Part shown: positions 12,101 to 21,884 of the stretch, piece after piece | How positions within the stretch are numbered: the first letter of the stretch is position 1 | Layout: every line of letters begins with the position of its first letter | Assembly (NCBI GenBank): GCA_033439685.1 | Contig: JAUEDM010000004.1 | Location: 1,922,001-1,986,000, forward strand | Direction: 5' to 3' | DNA from: Apodospora peruviana | Lineage: Eukaryota; Ascomycota; Sordariomycetes; Sordariales; Lasiosphaeriaceae | Length of the DNA stretch: 64,000 nucleotides | Translations under genes and position numbers: made by a program | The notes under the pieces: generated by a model | What the model was told of the DNA's origin: nothing | Database searches by the model: none | What the model saw: only the letters and a program-made list of their open reading frames with translations

Positions 12101-13869
12101 CTTGCAAATGTGTCTGGTGGGGAGGCGCATAGCATGGTTGCCGTTAGGGGAAACGTATACGACCAGTGCCGGGGTTTTACAAACATCTGGGCCAGCCGCG
12201 GACAGATTGTAGTTAGGACTTCGGTCCATTTGGGATGCGCAATGTCGTCGTTGGTGGCTTTGGCGGCAATAGGAAGCACAAGCATCTCGAGGACTTGGCA
12301 GAACGCTGCTTTTACTTTGGGCCCATGGGATCGGCTGAAAAGCTTTCCCAGTGAAGCCATAAAGTCGCATGAGTGATCCCAGGCTTCCTCAGGCCGGAGC
12401 CGAATTCGGAGGTGCTTCATGCCGCCCAACACAAGTTCCATCTTGCTCTCGATGTCTCGAGAGGCCGCCGTGGGACCCTTGGCAGCCAAATCTTGTAAGG
12501 AGCGATCCAGATCGGCAATGAAGCGTTCAGTTACGCTGGTGAAGTTGATCTCGCTCATGGCCCCTAATAACTGAGCAAAAAGATTCCAATTTGCCAGTTT
12601 TAGGGGCGAAACAAGAAGCTGCTCCGTTTCAGAGATTTTCAGTTGGCCAAATATGATGTTCTCGAGTTTGTCCTCCATTTCTGGCGTGATGGAAGCCAAA
12701 GTACTCTGGCTCATGACCTGTAAGAGCACTCGACAGAGAATATAGATGGAGACGGTAGAACGGCGTTCAGCTTGAGCAACGTACTCTTGCTTCGCAGCGA
12801 GGGATGTCTGTCCCCCCGGTAACGCTTCCGAGGTACTGCTACCGGTGCTGGGCTGCAGCGGTTCCGTGTTCCGTCTCTGTAATGGGCCAGGAGGTGCAGG
12901 GGGTTGACTACGCGACTGTTGGAGCTGATTCCGGGCTTCATTGGCCGCGTCACTCTTGCTCTTTCTCCAGAGCATCATGGAGTCGATTAACGGTTTAGGC
13001 TTCTGCTTAGCAATGTGCCCGAGAGCAACGATAAGATGGTCGAAAGCATGGTCCACCCCGGGGCCGCAAATCTGCTCAATCTGAGGCTCCGGGTCGAAGG
13101 GAACGGTAATGCACTCGTTCAACTTTTCCTCGGCCTGCGCGATGAATGAGGTGAAGAGCACATGCAAAGCATATTCCCCAACGGTCTTCTGTTCTTCTTT
13201 GTGGTGCCGGGACGAGTTCGAATGGTGGTGGGCATGGTCTCGGCGCTTGCCACTATGCATTCGTTCCAACTTTCTCCCCTGAATGCCGATGTCGCCAGTC
13301 GCAGCAGAAGAGGACCTCTCGGGCACGGTGGGCACTGAGGGGGCGGTAGTGCCCGAGAGGGCAGTGGCAGGTCTTGAGCTGAGTGCGCTATCGCCGTCGA
13401 GGCGCGAGAACGAATGCATCATGTCGGGTCTGTCAGGAGCAAGGCCGGAGCCAGCTGCGGCGATCATCTGGGGACTGAGAGGGCTCGATGCGGAACTGGC
13501 GAGGCTTCCGTTCCTCGAGTGCTGTATGCCTATACCATGGACGATAGAGGTCTGGCGGTGGTGTCCATATGATGATGATTTGGGGTCGACAACGCGCTCA
13601 ATGACACCTCCAAGGGCGGTTCTCGACGCGGGCACATGGACTCGGGGGTTCGGGAGAGGGCCGCCAATGGTTTGGAGCTTCTCGATTGACGATTCGCGGG
13701 AGTGGGTAACGCTTCGGGAGCCGAGAGACGTGGCCGGCCTCAAGGTGCGCTGCCAGTCGCCCTCATCTTCTTCGTCGAGCCTCGAGACGGTCCGGGGCGA
13801 AAACTTCAATGGCTCGTGGTCAGGCAGCGTCTGGGACGGAGCTGTTGAGGTTGAGGGACCGGTTAGCAT
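6139..13869 (-). CDS. TAO3: Cell morphogenesis protein Tao3/Pag1/Mor2 (Furry family)
   Basis: Proteins of this family are very large HEAT/ARM-repeat scaffolds of the RAM/MOR network. They support NDR kinase (Cbk1/COT-1) signalling for polarised growth and septation, at the cell cortex and hyphal tip. One uninterrupted frame encodes 2576 aa, a normal size for the family. Residues 1 to about 230 are disordered, Ser/Pro/His-rich. The helical repeats follow, beginning near KTVGEYALHVLFTSFIAQAEEKLNECI. The last 150-200 residues are again disordered, with acidic patches and a basic RSRMRRMTGGRSREEGR segment. The frame stays open for 33 codons upstream of the chosen methionine, so translation may begin in a 5' exon (see 13870-14153). 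The family call rests on overall architecture and recognisable segments. Confidence 0.88.
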   Translation of the reverse strand: MLTGPSTSTAPSQTLPDHEPLKFSPRTVSRLDEEDEGDWQRTLRPATSLGSRSVTHSRESSIEKLQTIGGPLPNPRVHVPASRTALGGVIERVVDPKSSSYGHHRQTSIVHGIGIQHSRNGSLASSASSPLSPQMIAAAGSGLAPDRPDMMHSFSRLDGDSALSSRPATALSGTTAPSVPTVPERSSSAATGDIGIQGRKLERMHSGKRRDHAHHHSNSSRHHKEEQKTVGEYALHVLFTSFIAQAEEKLNECITVPFDPEPQIEQICGPGVDHAFDHLIVALGHIAKQKPKPLIDSMMLWRKSKSDAANEARNQLQQSRSQPPAPPGPLQRRNTEPLQPSTGSSTSEALPGGQTSLAAKQEYVAQAERRSTVSIYILCRVLLQVMSQSTLASITPEMEDKLENIIFGQLKISETEQLLVSPLKLANWNLFAQLLGAMSEINFTSVTERFIADLDRSLQDLAAKGPTAASRDIESKMELVLGGMKHLRIRLRPEEAWDHSCDFMASLGKLFSRSHGPKVKAAFCQVLEMLVLPIAAKATNDDIAHPKWTEVLTTICPRLAQMFVKPRHWSYTFPLTATMLCASPPDTFASQWLQLIYPLQPKLKDRYTRPLCLQVISRLLWTYLYRTNDNAANTTKKLDEVLKLVLPNAKKPFSASDTAVTDPLIQIIRIIGYKHPEYCFRTIIFPLINADHFTSNKDLKIEHLDPDKMVVGIRAFLAVMADLEKRDQSRPPFPQAYAPPSSPDRVPTSPVLGSPRIAPVFSPATTPNDENSFRPVLVSSLTDTVQNYYTKFCEILGKITIICDDAFGGQAALDEKFNSPGPKTPVTDTFNFSRRDDHPSPYDQKQAFYELLHVAVQALPTCLSLDIPFNTLIKLLCTGTAHVQSNIAESSAQSLKAIARQSHAQQVTMGFARFIFNFDDRYSTMSDGGMLGPGHIEKTLMLYVELLHIWIDEIRQKTKDAAGEHGESGGADKRGIKLDLSGIWAEVDQVEAHGLFFLCSQSLRVRYYAINVLRLITEFDAALKKSSGREKDTPRLIDILENESMQVMNFKDEHLSVAERSRLQRGMQNTNNQGALIELCTSDVSYDTTLWFKIFPNFVRIAYDKCPFTITIGRDLICNRILQMYKAITILSEPSRGLYYGSDPGSARLTGRTPTTQPEVLIEQWKLYLVFACTTLADPGSLQANGAQNGQHGRKGSKNTSAADKIVSARTLFKYLNPLLSVSSPSVRDAVVVAMGSINIHIYRTLLEELQGHVSRCNDEARARIHQRTNSSPRRNRKMDLLRTEITHVYKLTSHFLKLPEVYQDDWVLSNLVSYAKDLKLFLMDGEVQMDWEFQKLRRHYCGLMEELFEGINRTKDPSRWMTFESRKSSFALMEDWCGFSPNQPQIRQREDNMRQSLIDQQTAGERGTITAAMEIEKRNLRTAALSAMAALCGGPISVTTESGASLHFDVRRMLAWIEAIFNSGSDRMNVIGRRALKNLIVHNQEYPYLLEHCITRCYLADVPKVLESYFTVVTEVLFERIDYPCPFWKLLGLCLFTLGNDQSEIRSKSAHVLRTLEERHQARSSKIQDFDISISDKTKAVYKLAQFEISKRLAKQHTELAFHIFSEFTFYFKDLQPAAQRNVVAVILPWIQSIELKVDPNGGPIAQSYVLLANLLEITIKSSAALHNEVQALWQALATGPHPGNVRLILDFIMSLCLERREQNFVEYAKQIVVFLASTNSTPGNKVVEFLLLQITPKAMVPNEKREAVPPPPDISNLPYCADLSDALPIGTKQAGFSLGQLSLILLVDLMVAPVSLVADNVPVLLQVVTVLWDHYTALVQEQAREMLVHLIHELVISRLDDNTPAATRKSIEGLIDAIRHHDRSVVWAYEDSNGKVDGHDNKVPPSMEHLTTEVVKTFEITFPGIKDQWGRLSLTWATSCPVRHLACRSFQIFRCILTSLDQYMLGDMLARLSNTIADDDTEIQTFSMEILTTLKTLIAKLDAEKLVTFPQLFWTTCACLESINECEFLEAVEMLNEFLDKLDFRSPAVRRLLLDGQPSKWDGPFEGLQPLLYKGLRSSTCLGLTLSSLERLIQLPSDNLIGDDNRLFFTIIANFPRFLYAMDQDTPDPKIVQTAETLLSVADQQGLTGIAIALDDYLTSRYPSGTEFVGQLFAALRSYYFPDLDFRMITMLMGFLTNATSWVKIKTMRILCVIIPEVDMKKPDMAGHGSDMISPLLRLLQTEYCMEALEVLDNIMTMSGSSMDKHHLRMSMTRSTSKMIRKEYERTQSLFGIPEASGWAIPVPAKKTDSTRANIHAAFYMCQSAEGMITEATPTPEVEFHADEFPYGYFPASERADTMMSDDVRGDTPMGDLVSKLDSLDDFFDDLSTSPPSDGRSSRTITEFSPDTFESGAQLYDEQILPILHQASTNTSFQNGFVDRPPMLSSREGLPNTMNPGAFNIGPSPPAPIPPISSSTANRPGLHARSITSPSAPASYHAAQIGEFTSDDEFMEDVFSDGDDERPNTGNGEGSFFLEHMVKPFAQSTRSRMRRMTGGRSREEGRFPISPQVPKVPNSFLTSVAQQQARPRAPGDML

Positions 13870-14153
13870 GACGATAGGATCCGTCGGAATCGGCGGCGGC
13901 AGAAACGCGGCCCCCGAGATAGTTAGACGCCGCAGATGCCAAACTTTGTTTTGCGCCGCACAGCTGGATTACCTGATACACCATGGCAAGGCAACCCGGC
14001 CAAGGCGATGCATCCCTTGGGGTGTCTGCCAGTACGGATCTGGTTTGCGCTGCGGCGTGCGTCCGGCGCCAAGAAAGAAACCCCCAACAACCCGACACTC
14101 ACACCCGACCGACGACAGGAAACAGTGGAGGAGCAGTTTCAAAACTCACCCAT
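13870..14153 (-). other. Possible 5' exon and intron of the Tao3-like gene
   Basis: In the Tao3 frame there is no stop from 13870 to 13968, and the translation (HLRRLTISGAAFLPPPIPT before the annotated methionine) looks coding; a TAA stands at 13969-13971. An ATGG followed by a strong GTGAGT donor lies at 14145-14153. Joining ATGG (14150-14153) to an ACAAAG acceptor ending at 13944 keeps frame and would read MVWHLRRLT. AAAG acceptors are rare, though the GNAT gene in this window appears to use one, and RPA2 also starts with an ATGG coding exon. Branch-site support is poor, so this is only a hypothesis. Confidence 0.35.
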
Positions 14154-16650
14154 TTTCCAAATGTCTCATCTCTCATGGTACGCAATACCTTGGTGGACAC
14201 CAGACCGTACGTCTTCGCTCCGACTCGCGGCATGCGGCATGTGCAATGTTGCGAATTGACGAGACAAAGGCAGAATAGAGATTGAAGTTCCAGAAATTCG
14301 AATAACCCCTCGACTTAGAAAGGGGTGCCTGAGTGATGTGGCCGCGACACAGAACTGCTGCTGCGATTGAATGGCTGGTTGTCGACGAGCGCCGCCGGGG
14401 TGCACGCAGATCCCTGGAGAAAGGCTGTAAAGCACCTCAGTGGACGACTGCAAGGGCGCAAGGAACCAGCCTATCACTGCTTGGCTCGACAACCGCTGGT
14501 GGGAGGGGATGAGGGGCGCGCCTCAGGAACCGTGAACGGGGCTGGCTCACTGCCACTCATTGAGTGATCCAATCCCCAAAGACCCCGAAATCGTCCATTT
14601 TAATCGGAACAAAAGTTGTGATTCCTGTTCGATTCCAATAGGTAGCTCGCCTGGATTCTTGTAAGGTGAAGAGCCATCAAATCACGAGACCGCATTCTTC
14701 AAGAGTCTCTTCACCAGTCACCTCCCTCAGGCTCACGAATGTAGGTTACTCAATGCAAACGAGGTCTTTATCAATCTCCAAATATATACCCCAAGGCACA
14801 TATTCGCCTTGCTGGACATTTGTCTGTCCTATCAAGCATGTCCTTGTCACTTTAGCATTCAAACGGCTTCATACGAAACTTGAGACTCTTCGCAGCTACA
14901 GCGACCATGCTTGACGACGATGTCGAAATACCCAAGACTCGCCGCGGTTGATTCTGAATCGCAATTCAACATCATGTGGAGGACCGGTGGCAGCTCGCAA
15001 TTACACTTAGGTTTCCGCGCCCTGGTCCGATCGAGATCAAATACATTTCAATGCCGATTCGAGTATATGCATATCCGCGTACCTACATAAAGCAGCGATA
15101 ACTACCTCCCCAGGTGCTGACAAAAAAAGATGGTACACATCGCACTGCGAGTTTCTGTCCGGATAGTTAAGCCACCTCTATCTGCCACCACACAATAGGA
15201 AAAATACAAATAAAATCGAGATAATTTATTTCTCTATTCATTGAGATGTATATAAACTTTGACAACGATTGGGCAAGTTATTGTGGAGTTGTTGTGTTGC
15301 AAAGTTGATGTTGTTGTCGGCATGGTGGGATCTGTGCCATCTTTTTTGACAGCACCTGCTAACCTGTTGCCATCCCTCGATATCTCGGTCACCAGACCAT
15401 TACCATTTGCACGGCCGGCCACAATGCAGAGGGTGACATTGGGTACGGTTACCGGCTTTTCATCATCCCCTACTGAACGAGGTTATTCATAGAATATAGA
15501 GAGACATTTCGGCATTAAGTCTAGGTTCCTGGGATGTTCGGCTTGATACCGCCGACTGGGGGTCGGTTCGGGGTGTGGGTATCTGGTAGGTATGGACGTA
15601 ATCCGTCCGAAGTGCATATTCGCACGCAACTTCTGAACGTATTCCGTGGGCTTTCTCAAATCGAGTGGGGGGATCGGCTAGACGTTGGCTAAATCCCCAC
15701 ACCCATCTCCCATCGGATGAGCTGCACGGCATGACAGTACTCCATAGAGGTAGGTAGGAATAATTCCCCATAGGTTGTTGAAGAGGCTCCCGTCGCTGAT
15801 TATAACTTGACTTGGATCCTTCGGGTGTTAACCTGCCTAGGTAGGTACCTAGGTTGTCTTATTTACCACATATCCTTGAGAACTGGTCTGTTGGCAACGG
15901 TAGGTGCGGTAGTTTACCTGTGCCTGCGAGGCGTCAGCCAAAACGGTTCAGGTCATCAGGTTGTGTCCAACATAACAACGTGGACCTTCCACTTATTCTA
16001 CTTCCTTCGTTCTCATCGTCCCCATGTCCAATAACCCCCAGTCCCCACCCCCGATACCGCCCGTCTAAGAGGTGGAATACAGGAGATGGATGCGGCGACT
16101 GAATTATGGCAGCTGGCAATAATAGTTTCGCACTTGCAAGGTAACTCGCTGTAGATACCTTACCAACCTGACGACACAATCGGTGGTGTCACGCTACCCC
16201 GACTCCTCAAGTAGTGGGAGACGACGAAGTGCCGCAGGTCCAGCCCGCTCCAGCCGGGCGGGACAGGCAATGCCTGTCTCTTGTCGGTTCTGTGAAAAAT
16301 GGCCGGCGAGCCACCTAGGTACCTAGGCCGATGGCTACCCCGTACAGTTGAGAATGGCTGGATCTGCTAGGCCCCCCACAGCCATCTTAGCTTGCGAGGT
16401 GCAGGTTAAGTGTGTGAGATGCAGAGGTGGTCAACCTGGGAAAGTTCTAACTTCTGGGGGGCGGGTGTCTCCGGATCCACGTCTCGGGCGGGGGTGGGCG
16501 TCGAGTCGGGTTGACTGGATCGTTGACCACCTGGCCGGGCAGTGGCTGCCAGTGGAAAGAGGCCCCCCTGTGATCCCCCAACACCCCAACTTGGAAGTGG
16601 TGCGAAAGCCCCGGACGCCGGGACCCTAGCGCATCCCGGCATGTGCCAAT
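14154..16650. other. Intergenic region between the Tao3-like and P450 reductase genes
   Basis: No open frame here has protein-like features; all are short and contradicted on other frames. The near end should hold the promoter of the Tao3-like gene. Two dispersed-element clusters are present: CCTAGGTAGGTACCTAGG at 15836-15853 and ACCTAGGTACCTAGG at 16313-16327. No tRNA or rRNA gene was recognised. Confidence 0.55.
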
Positions 16651-17118
16651 CTGTCGATAAGTGCTGCAGACCGCCGCATTAAATTTCTACCTGCTTCTTC
16701 GTCCGTCCTTACCACGACTACCCCCCTCTGCCTCCTCTTCCTTTGCTTACGCGGTCGCTGTCGCTGTCGCTGTCCATCTCGGTCTCTTCCCGAGCTTCGT
16801 TTAGTGCATCGCGTATTCAAAGCGCGTGTCATTCTCTTCGGTGCGGGTTGCAAGCGACTATCCGCTCACCTGCCGAGTTACTTGTCCTTTCTACGGTTCG
16901 GTACTTGCCTAGTCCAATCTCACTGAACCCGAGTTCGCCCTCAACCTCGCCGAGTCGCCTACCCGTAAAGCGATTGCGGCCGCCTTTTCCCGCCCGGCTT
17001 GTTGTTGTCAACACGGCCTTCTACAGCACAAGTTGAGAAAGTCGTTTTCCCGAACAGATCCGAAGCCGTCGCCGGCGCAGTCTATCTCTTCCCGGACGTC
17101 CCGCGCTAGTCCCCCACG
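16651..17118 (+). promoter_or_regulatory. Promoter and pyrimidine-rich leader of the P450 reductase gene
   Basis: From about 16680 the plus strand turns CT-rich, including TCGCTGTCGCTGTCGCTGTC near 16755-16775, as is usual around fungal transcription starts. The reductase start codon is at 17119 in the context CCCACGATGG. No sterol-response element or TATA box was recognised. Confidence 0.45.
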
Positions 17119-19335
17119 ATGGCCGAACTCGATACGCTGGACATCATTGTCCTGGCCGCCATCCTTCTTGGGACGGTGGCCTATTTCACAAAGGGCAAAT
17201 ATTGGGGTGTGACCAAAGACCCCTACGCTAGCTCGTTCGCCAGCGCCAATGGACTCAAGGCGGGCAAGACCAGAAACATAATCGAGAAGATGGAGGACTC
17301 TGGCAAAAACTGCATCATTTTCTACGGATCGCAAACAGGTACCGCCGAAGACTACGCTTCGAGACTCGCAAAGGAGGGCAAAAGCCGCTTCGGCCTCGAG
17401 ACTATGGTGGCGGACCTGGAGGACTACGACTACGATAATCTTGACAGCATCCCCAGCGATAAGGTGGTTATGTTCGTTCTTGCTACCTATGGCGAAGGCG
17501 AGCCGACTGATAACGCGGTCGACTTCTACGAGTTCATCACCGGGGAGGATGTTTCGTTCTCTTCGGGTAATGAGCCTGCTCTCGACAATCTCAACTATGT
17601 CGCATTTGGTCTGGGTAACAACACGTATGAGCATTACAATTCTATGGTTCGAAACGTCAATGCAGCTCTCGAGAAGTTGGGAGCTCACCGGATTGGCGAG
17701 GCCGGTGAGGGTGATGATGGAGCGGGCACCATGGAAGAGGATTTCTTGGCCTGGAAGGACCCAATGTGGGAAGCTCTCCAGAAGAAAATGGGCTTGGAGG
17801 AGCGCGAGGCCGTCTACGAACCCGTCTTTGGCATCGTTGAGAGGGATAATCTTACCAAGGACTCTCCCGAGGTCTACCTCGGCGAGCCCAACAAAATGCA
17901 CCTCGACGGCGTTCCCAAGGGTCCCTTCAACGCGCACAACCCGTACATCGCACCGATTGCCAAGTCCTATGAGCTCTTCTCGGTCAAGGACCGCAACTGT
18001 TTGCACATGGAGGTGGACATCAGCGGCTCTAACCTGACCTACCAGACTGGTGACCACATCGCTGTATGGCCGACAAACCCAGGCAAGGAGGTGGACCTCT
18101 TTATGGACATTCTTGATCTCACCCATAAGCGTCACGATGTTATCAGCGTGAAGGCCCTCGAGCCCACCGCCAAGGTTCCTTTCCCGACCCCGACCACTTA
18201 CGATGCCATCGTTCGGTACCACATGGAAATCTGCTCTCCTGTTTCTCGTCAATTCATCGCTACCCTTGCCGCGTTTGCTCCCGATGAGCAGGTGAAGGCC
18301 GAGATGACCAAGCTTGGAGGAGACAAGGATTATTTCCATGAGAAGGTCAATCTGCACCACCTCAACATTGCCAGAGTCCTGCAGCGTGTCAGCGGAGGCA
18401 AGAAATGGTCCAACGTTCCCTTTTCTGCTCTCATCGAAGGCATCACCAAACTGCAGCCCCGCTACTACTCGATCTCCTCTTCATCGCTGGAACATCCCAA
18501 GACGATTGCCATCACGGCCGTTGTCGAAAAGCAGATCCTCCCTGGCCGCGAAGATGATCCTTTCATGGGAGTCGCAACCAATTACCTGCTGGCGTTGAAG
18601 GAGAAGCAGAACGGCGAGCCCAACCCGACGCCTTTCGGTCTCACCTACGAGATCATGGGACCGCGCAACAGATACACCGGCATCCACGTCCCCGTACACG
18701 TCCGCCATTCCAACTTCAAGCTTCCCTCGGATCCCTCAAAGCCCATAATATGCATCGGCCCTGGCACCGGCGTTGCGCCCATGAGAGGCTTCATCCGTGA
18801 GCGCATGAGACAGGCGCAGAACGGAGAGGCTGTTGGTAAAACGATACTATTTTTTGGCTGCCGGAAACGGACTGAAGACTTCTTGTACGAGAAGGAGTGG
18901 GAGGTATGTTCATTATTCTATTTCATCCAACCACCTCAACGACAGAAATCTTAACTAACAATTAACAGGAAGCCAAGGAGGTTCTGAGCGATAAATTCGA
19001 ACTCGTGACCGCCTTCTCCCGGGAGGGGGCCAAGAAGGTCTATGTCCAGCACCGGCTGAAGGAGCGTGCTAAGGAGATCAACGAACTTCTAGAGAAGAAG
19101 GCCTATTTCTATGTCTGCGGTGATGCTGCCAACATGGCGCGTGAAGTCAACAACGTCCTCGCCCAAATTCTCGCCGAGCAGCGGGGAATCCCAGAGGCAA
19201 AGGCCGAGGAGATCGTCAAGAACATGAGGGCTGCGAATCAATACCAGGTATGTGCTTCCTTTTTCTCTTGGGGGAGATTTCTGTGTCACCGATTGCTAAC
19301 GCCGTTCGATTGAACAGGAGGACGTATGGTCGTAG
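17119..19335 (+). CDS. NADPH-cytochrome P450 reductase
   Basis: This diflavin enzyme passes electrons from NADPH through FAD and FMN to microsomal P450s, including the sterol 14-demethylase, on the cytosolic face of the ER. Three exons (17119-18903, 18969-19247, 19318-19335) with 65- and 70-bp introns give 693 aa, normal for the family. An N-terminal membrane anchor covers about residues 7-25. FMN-binding motifs are GSQTGTAEDYA (about residue 73) and ATYGEGEPTDNA. The FAD-binding motif YYSISSSS is near residue 450, and NADPH binding starts with CIGPGTGVAPMRGF near 550. The protein ends YQEDVWS, with the last six codons in their own exon. A second P450 reductase may exist elsewhere, so I give no symbol. 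A 450-codon antisense open frame here is a composition shadow. Confidence 0.96.
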
Positions 19336-20492
19336 AGTGTGCGCGCGAAAGACAGGAGTGGAATTTAATGTGAAAATTGAAATACATAACAAACGAGGTA
19401 ATACGGCGGCAGCTTAACATTGAGTTCAAAGTACATATTAGTACAATGAATGGCCAAATGCATGAAAGCAAGCAGGGGGGCCGGCGGGCGGGCGGGCGAT
19501 CATGATACTTCAAGCAAATAGAGACGGGAGAAAGAAGAAGAAGGATATATGGGTTTTTTGGTCCGTTTGTCTGCCTGCGTATAGGTCATTGTTGTTTCAC
19601 GCACTCTGTCTCTCCTTCTCCTGAGAGATGCGGGTTTGTTTACGCGATCCCATTTATGGATGGCAGCAGCAGCAGCTCCATTTTCGGGTATATCATATCC
19701 ATCTTTGTTTTTGGTATATGGTTTCTTTTCCTCCTGGGTGGATATATTGGATCTATAGGCTATCCTAGCCATGATGACCAGCAACCATGTTTTCGGATAG
19801 ATCAGGTACCATTAGGTTCAACATGTACATGCTTTCTTTCCATGTTGCGCCTTGCTGTGATGCTCTCTCTCTCTCTCCAATGTGGAACTGCTAGAAACGG
19901 AGCGCGAGTTCTCACCAGGACATGTTGGTTTGTCGTGGTCTTGGACACGCAACCTACCGGTATCATTATTGTCCCATTTTGTTGGAAGCGGAGACGATAT
20001 GCAGCTGAAACGAAACGGTGGCTTGCTGTAGTTGTGTACGCAAGGGAGACATTCAACTACCTATTCCCACCTCAAAGGCACCGTAGGGTTTCATGGCTTT
20101 TCTTTTATGAGCCACCAAGCCAATCCTATTACCTAGCGTTCGGCTAAGACTCGAGATTTGCGTCATGTTCAAGTGTACGGAGGAGGCTGCCCACTTCTCA
20201 AAGTTTATAACCCATTGTTTTAGGCCGCTGTTCATAATGGCCGGGGGTCTCTGTCTTTTTTTAATAATCGGTATGGCCTGCACAGCTGGTCCCATGCTTC
20301 TTCCCCATATATTCGCACTCGACCACGTTCGTCCTTTGGTCACCCTGGGCCTGGTTGCCTCTCTCTTTCAATATTTTAACAATTGTCGTTTTATATCATT
20401 TCCTCATGAACCGCCTTTTTGGTGTGTGCGTCTTGAGGAGCAGGGCTGGGGCACCTCTTGATTAATTAAGAGAAGGAACACAGAGCATGTGA
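19336..20492. other. 3' flank of the P450 reductase gene, no gene seen
   Basis: This region follows the reductase stop and should hold its 3' untranslated region. It contains simple runs such as GGCGGGCGGGCGGGCG (near 19482-19497) and CTCTCTCTCTCTC (near 19862-19876). Open frames on both strands overlap each other and look like chance. Confidence 0.5.
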
Positions 20493-21407
20493 GTGATTCA
20501 ACATGGAGATAAAGGATGCCTAAGAGGAAAGACTGACATTTTACAGGGAGTAGCTCACTCGACAGCTATCCTCAAAGATTCACAGCAGTTCTCTACGATC
20601 TGGTCTAGAGCCTCGCACATGTACCGAGCCAAGCTACCCGCCTTAACCCCAGGAGAACTTGTCGGACCACTGACGGGTGCAAGGTCGATCCATTGCAGAG
20701 CAGTCCTTCCGTACTCGTTGTTCCATCACTGCGGCACTGGTAGGGATACCAAAGGTCTTCCAGAACTCTCTTCAGGACCAAGGTCGGAGACTCGGAGTAC
20801 CCGCCAACCTAGAAAAGGAAAGCACCTTGGACAAACCTACGATACCTTAGGTACCTACGATAACCGGAAATACGGGCAGTCGTTCGGAAGTCCCTCGCCT
20901 TATCTTGCCATTACTCAAAATTCGTCTGATCCTTCTTTGCCGACTCCTTCCTTTCTGACACAGCGATCACATGATAACATAACAACTGATCACTCCTTCC
21001 AGCAACACCGGCGACATTTTGGGAATTTGACACTGCCAAAGGAAAGCGCGAAGTGGCAGCATCCGGTTGGTACCTTAGCTTCGATCCGGGAAAGGTCCAG
21101 ACTCGTCATATCTCTATATCTCCACCTGCTGGCCATTGCATTCGTTGTTGCTGCCGTCTACGGGCACCTTAACAGGGTATTTGCAGAGGTGAGCCTCTCG
21201 GGTGCTGCTCCCCGTTTATGTCCAGTTCCAGGCTGCATCCATGAGGTGGATATCCACACGTCCGATCTCGTTCTTCCTGTCTGTGTTGTTATTCCGTCTT
21301 CTTTCTCTTCTTCCTTCGGCTCCCATGGCGTGCCCGGGCCCGGGCCCTGGGAGGGTGGAGGGAAGCACGATGAGAACCCCTTCTTGTTGGAGTCGATGTC
21401 CCCTTAG
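20493..21407 (+). other. Long open frame of unknown status (304 codons)
   Basis: This is the longest open frame in the window that neither overlaps nor extends a recognised gene. The translation has no family I recognise. One hydrophobic stretch, LYLHLLAIAFVVAAVYG, could span a membrane, and the rest is polar and basic. It includes a translated dispersed element (ACCTTAGGTACCTACG near 20847), which argues against conserved coding. It lies just upstream of, and may be part of, the long leader of the RRM gene. It could be a small unknown gene, an upstream ORF of that transcript, or chance. Confidence 0.2.
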
Positions 21408-21756
21408 TCTTTAGAACCAAAACGGTCTTCTCCTTCCCGCCTTATCCCGGGTTATTCATACGTCCCTACCTTGTTGCACAGTTTCCACGTGCACTTGACA
21501 TCATCTTTTGTTCTTGAAATACCATCCATTTCTCTCCATGGCGAGGAGCTTGCTCTTCTCCTCGTGGAATCTTGAACGATCATTACAGCATCAACACCAC
21601 ATCAAACAAGCACCACAGTCTCTTCTTCCATGCATCTTGCTTGTTAGCTCGATCTATTTTCTAACCACCCTCGCACTCGCTTGCATTCAGATTCTTTGGT
21701 TCCGAGATTCTCCATCGTTGAGCCGTACCCGAGTGTCTTTTCTTTGGAGCATCTCT

Positions 21757-21776
21757 CCCCCCCCCCCCCCCCCCCC
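21757..21776 (+). repeat. Homopolymer of 20 cytosines
   Basis: Twenty consecutive C residues follow ATCTCT. The tract could form an i-motif on this strand and a G-quadruplex on the other, and its length is likely to vary between isolates or be misread in sequencing. Confidence 0.9.
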
Positions 21777-21810
21777 ACGTCTTGTACCAACAAAAGCGAT
21801 TGGATTTTAG

Positions 21811-21884
21811 GTGAGTTGATTGTTGATTTCATTCTGACAATTTCCTCACTTTCGACTCTCTTTTGCCTACCCGTCCCCCGCTAG
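21811..21884 (+). other. Putative 5' UTR intron of the RRM gene
   Basis: The donor GTGAGT follows TTTTAG. A branch-like TTCTGACA lies at about 21832-21839, then a long pyrimidine stretch and the acceptor CCCCCGCTAG. The 74-bp length matches coding introns in this window. No coding frame constrains it, so the call rests on splice signals only. Confidence 0.4.

Noticed and set aside
13820..14098. 92-codon frame upstream of the Tao3-like gene containing MVYQVIQLCGAKQS
   Set aside because: It is out of frame with the Tao3 exon, and the only splice option (CAG|GTAATC) would need an impossibly short intron.
17008..18360. 450-codon antisense open frame over the P450 reductase gene
   Set aside because: It exactly mirrors a well-supported coding exon with strong GC3 bias, which suppresses stops on the opposite strand. 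The translation has no family resemblance.
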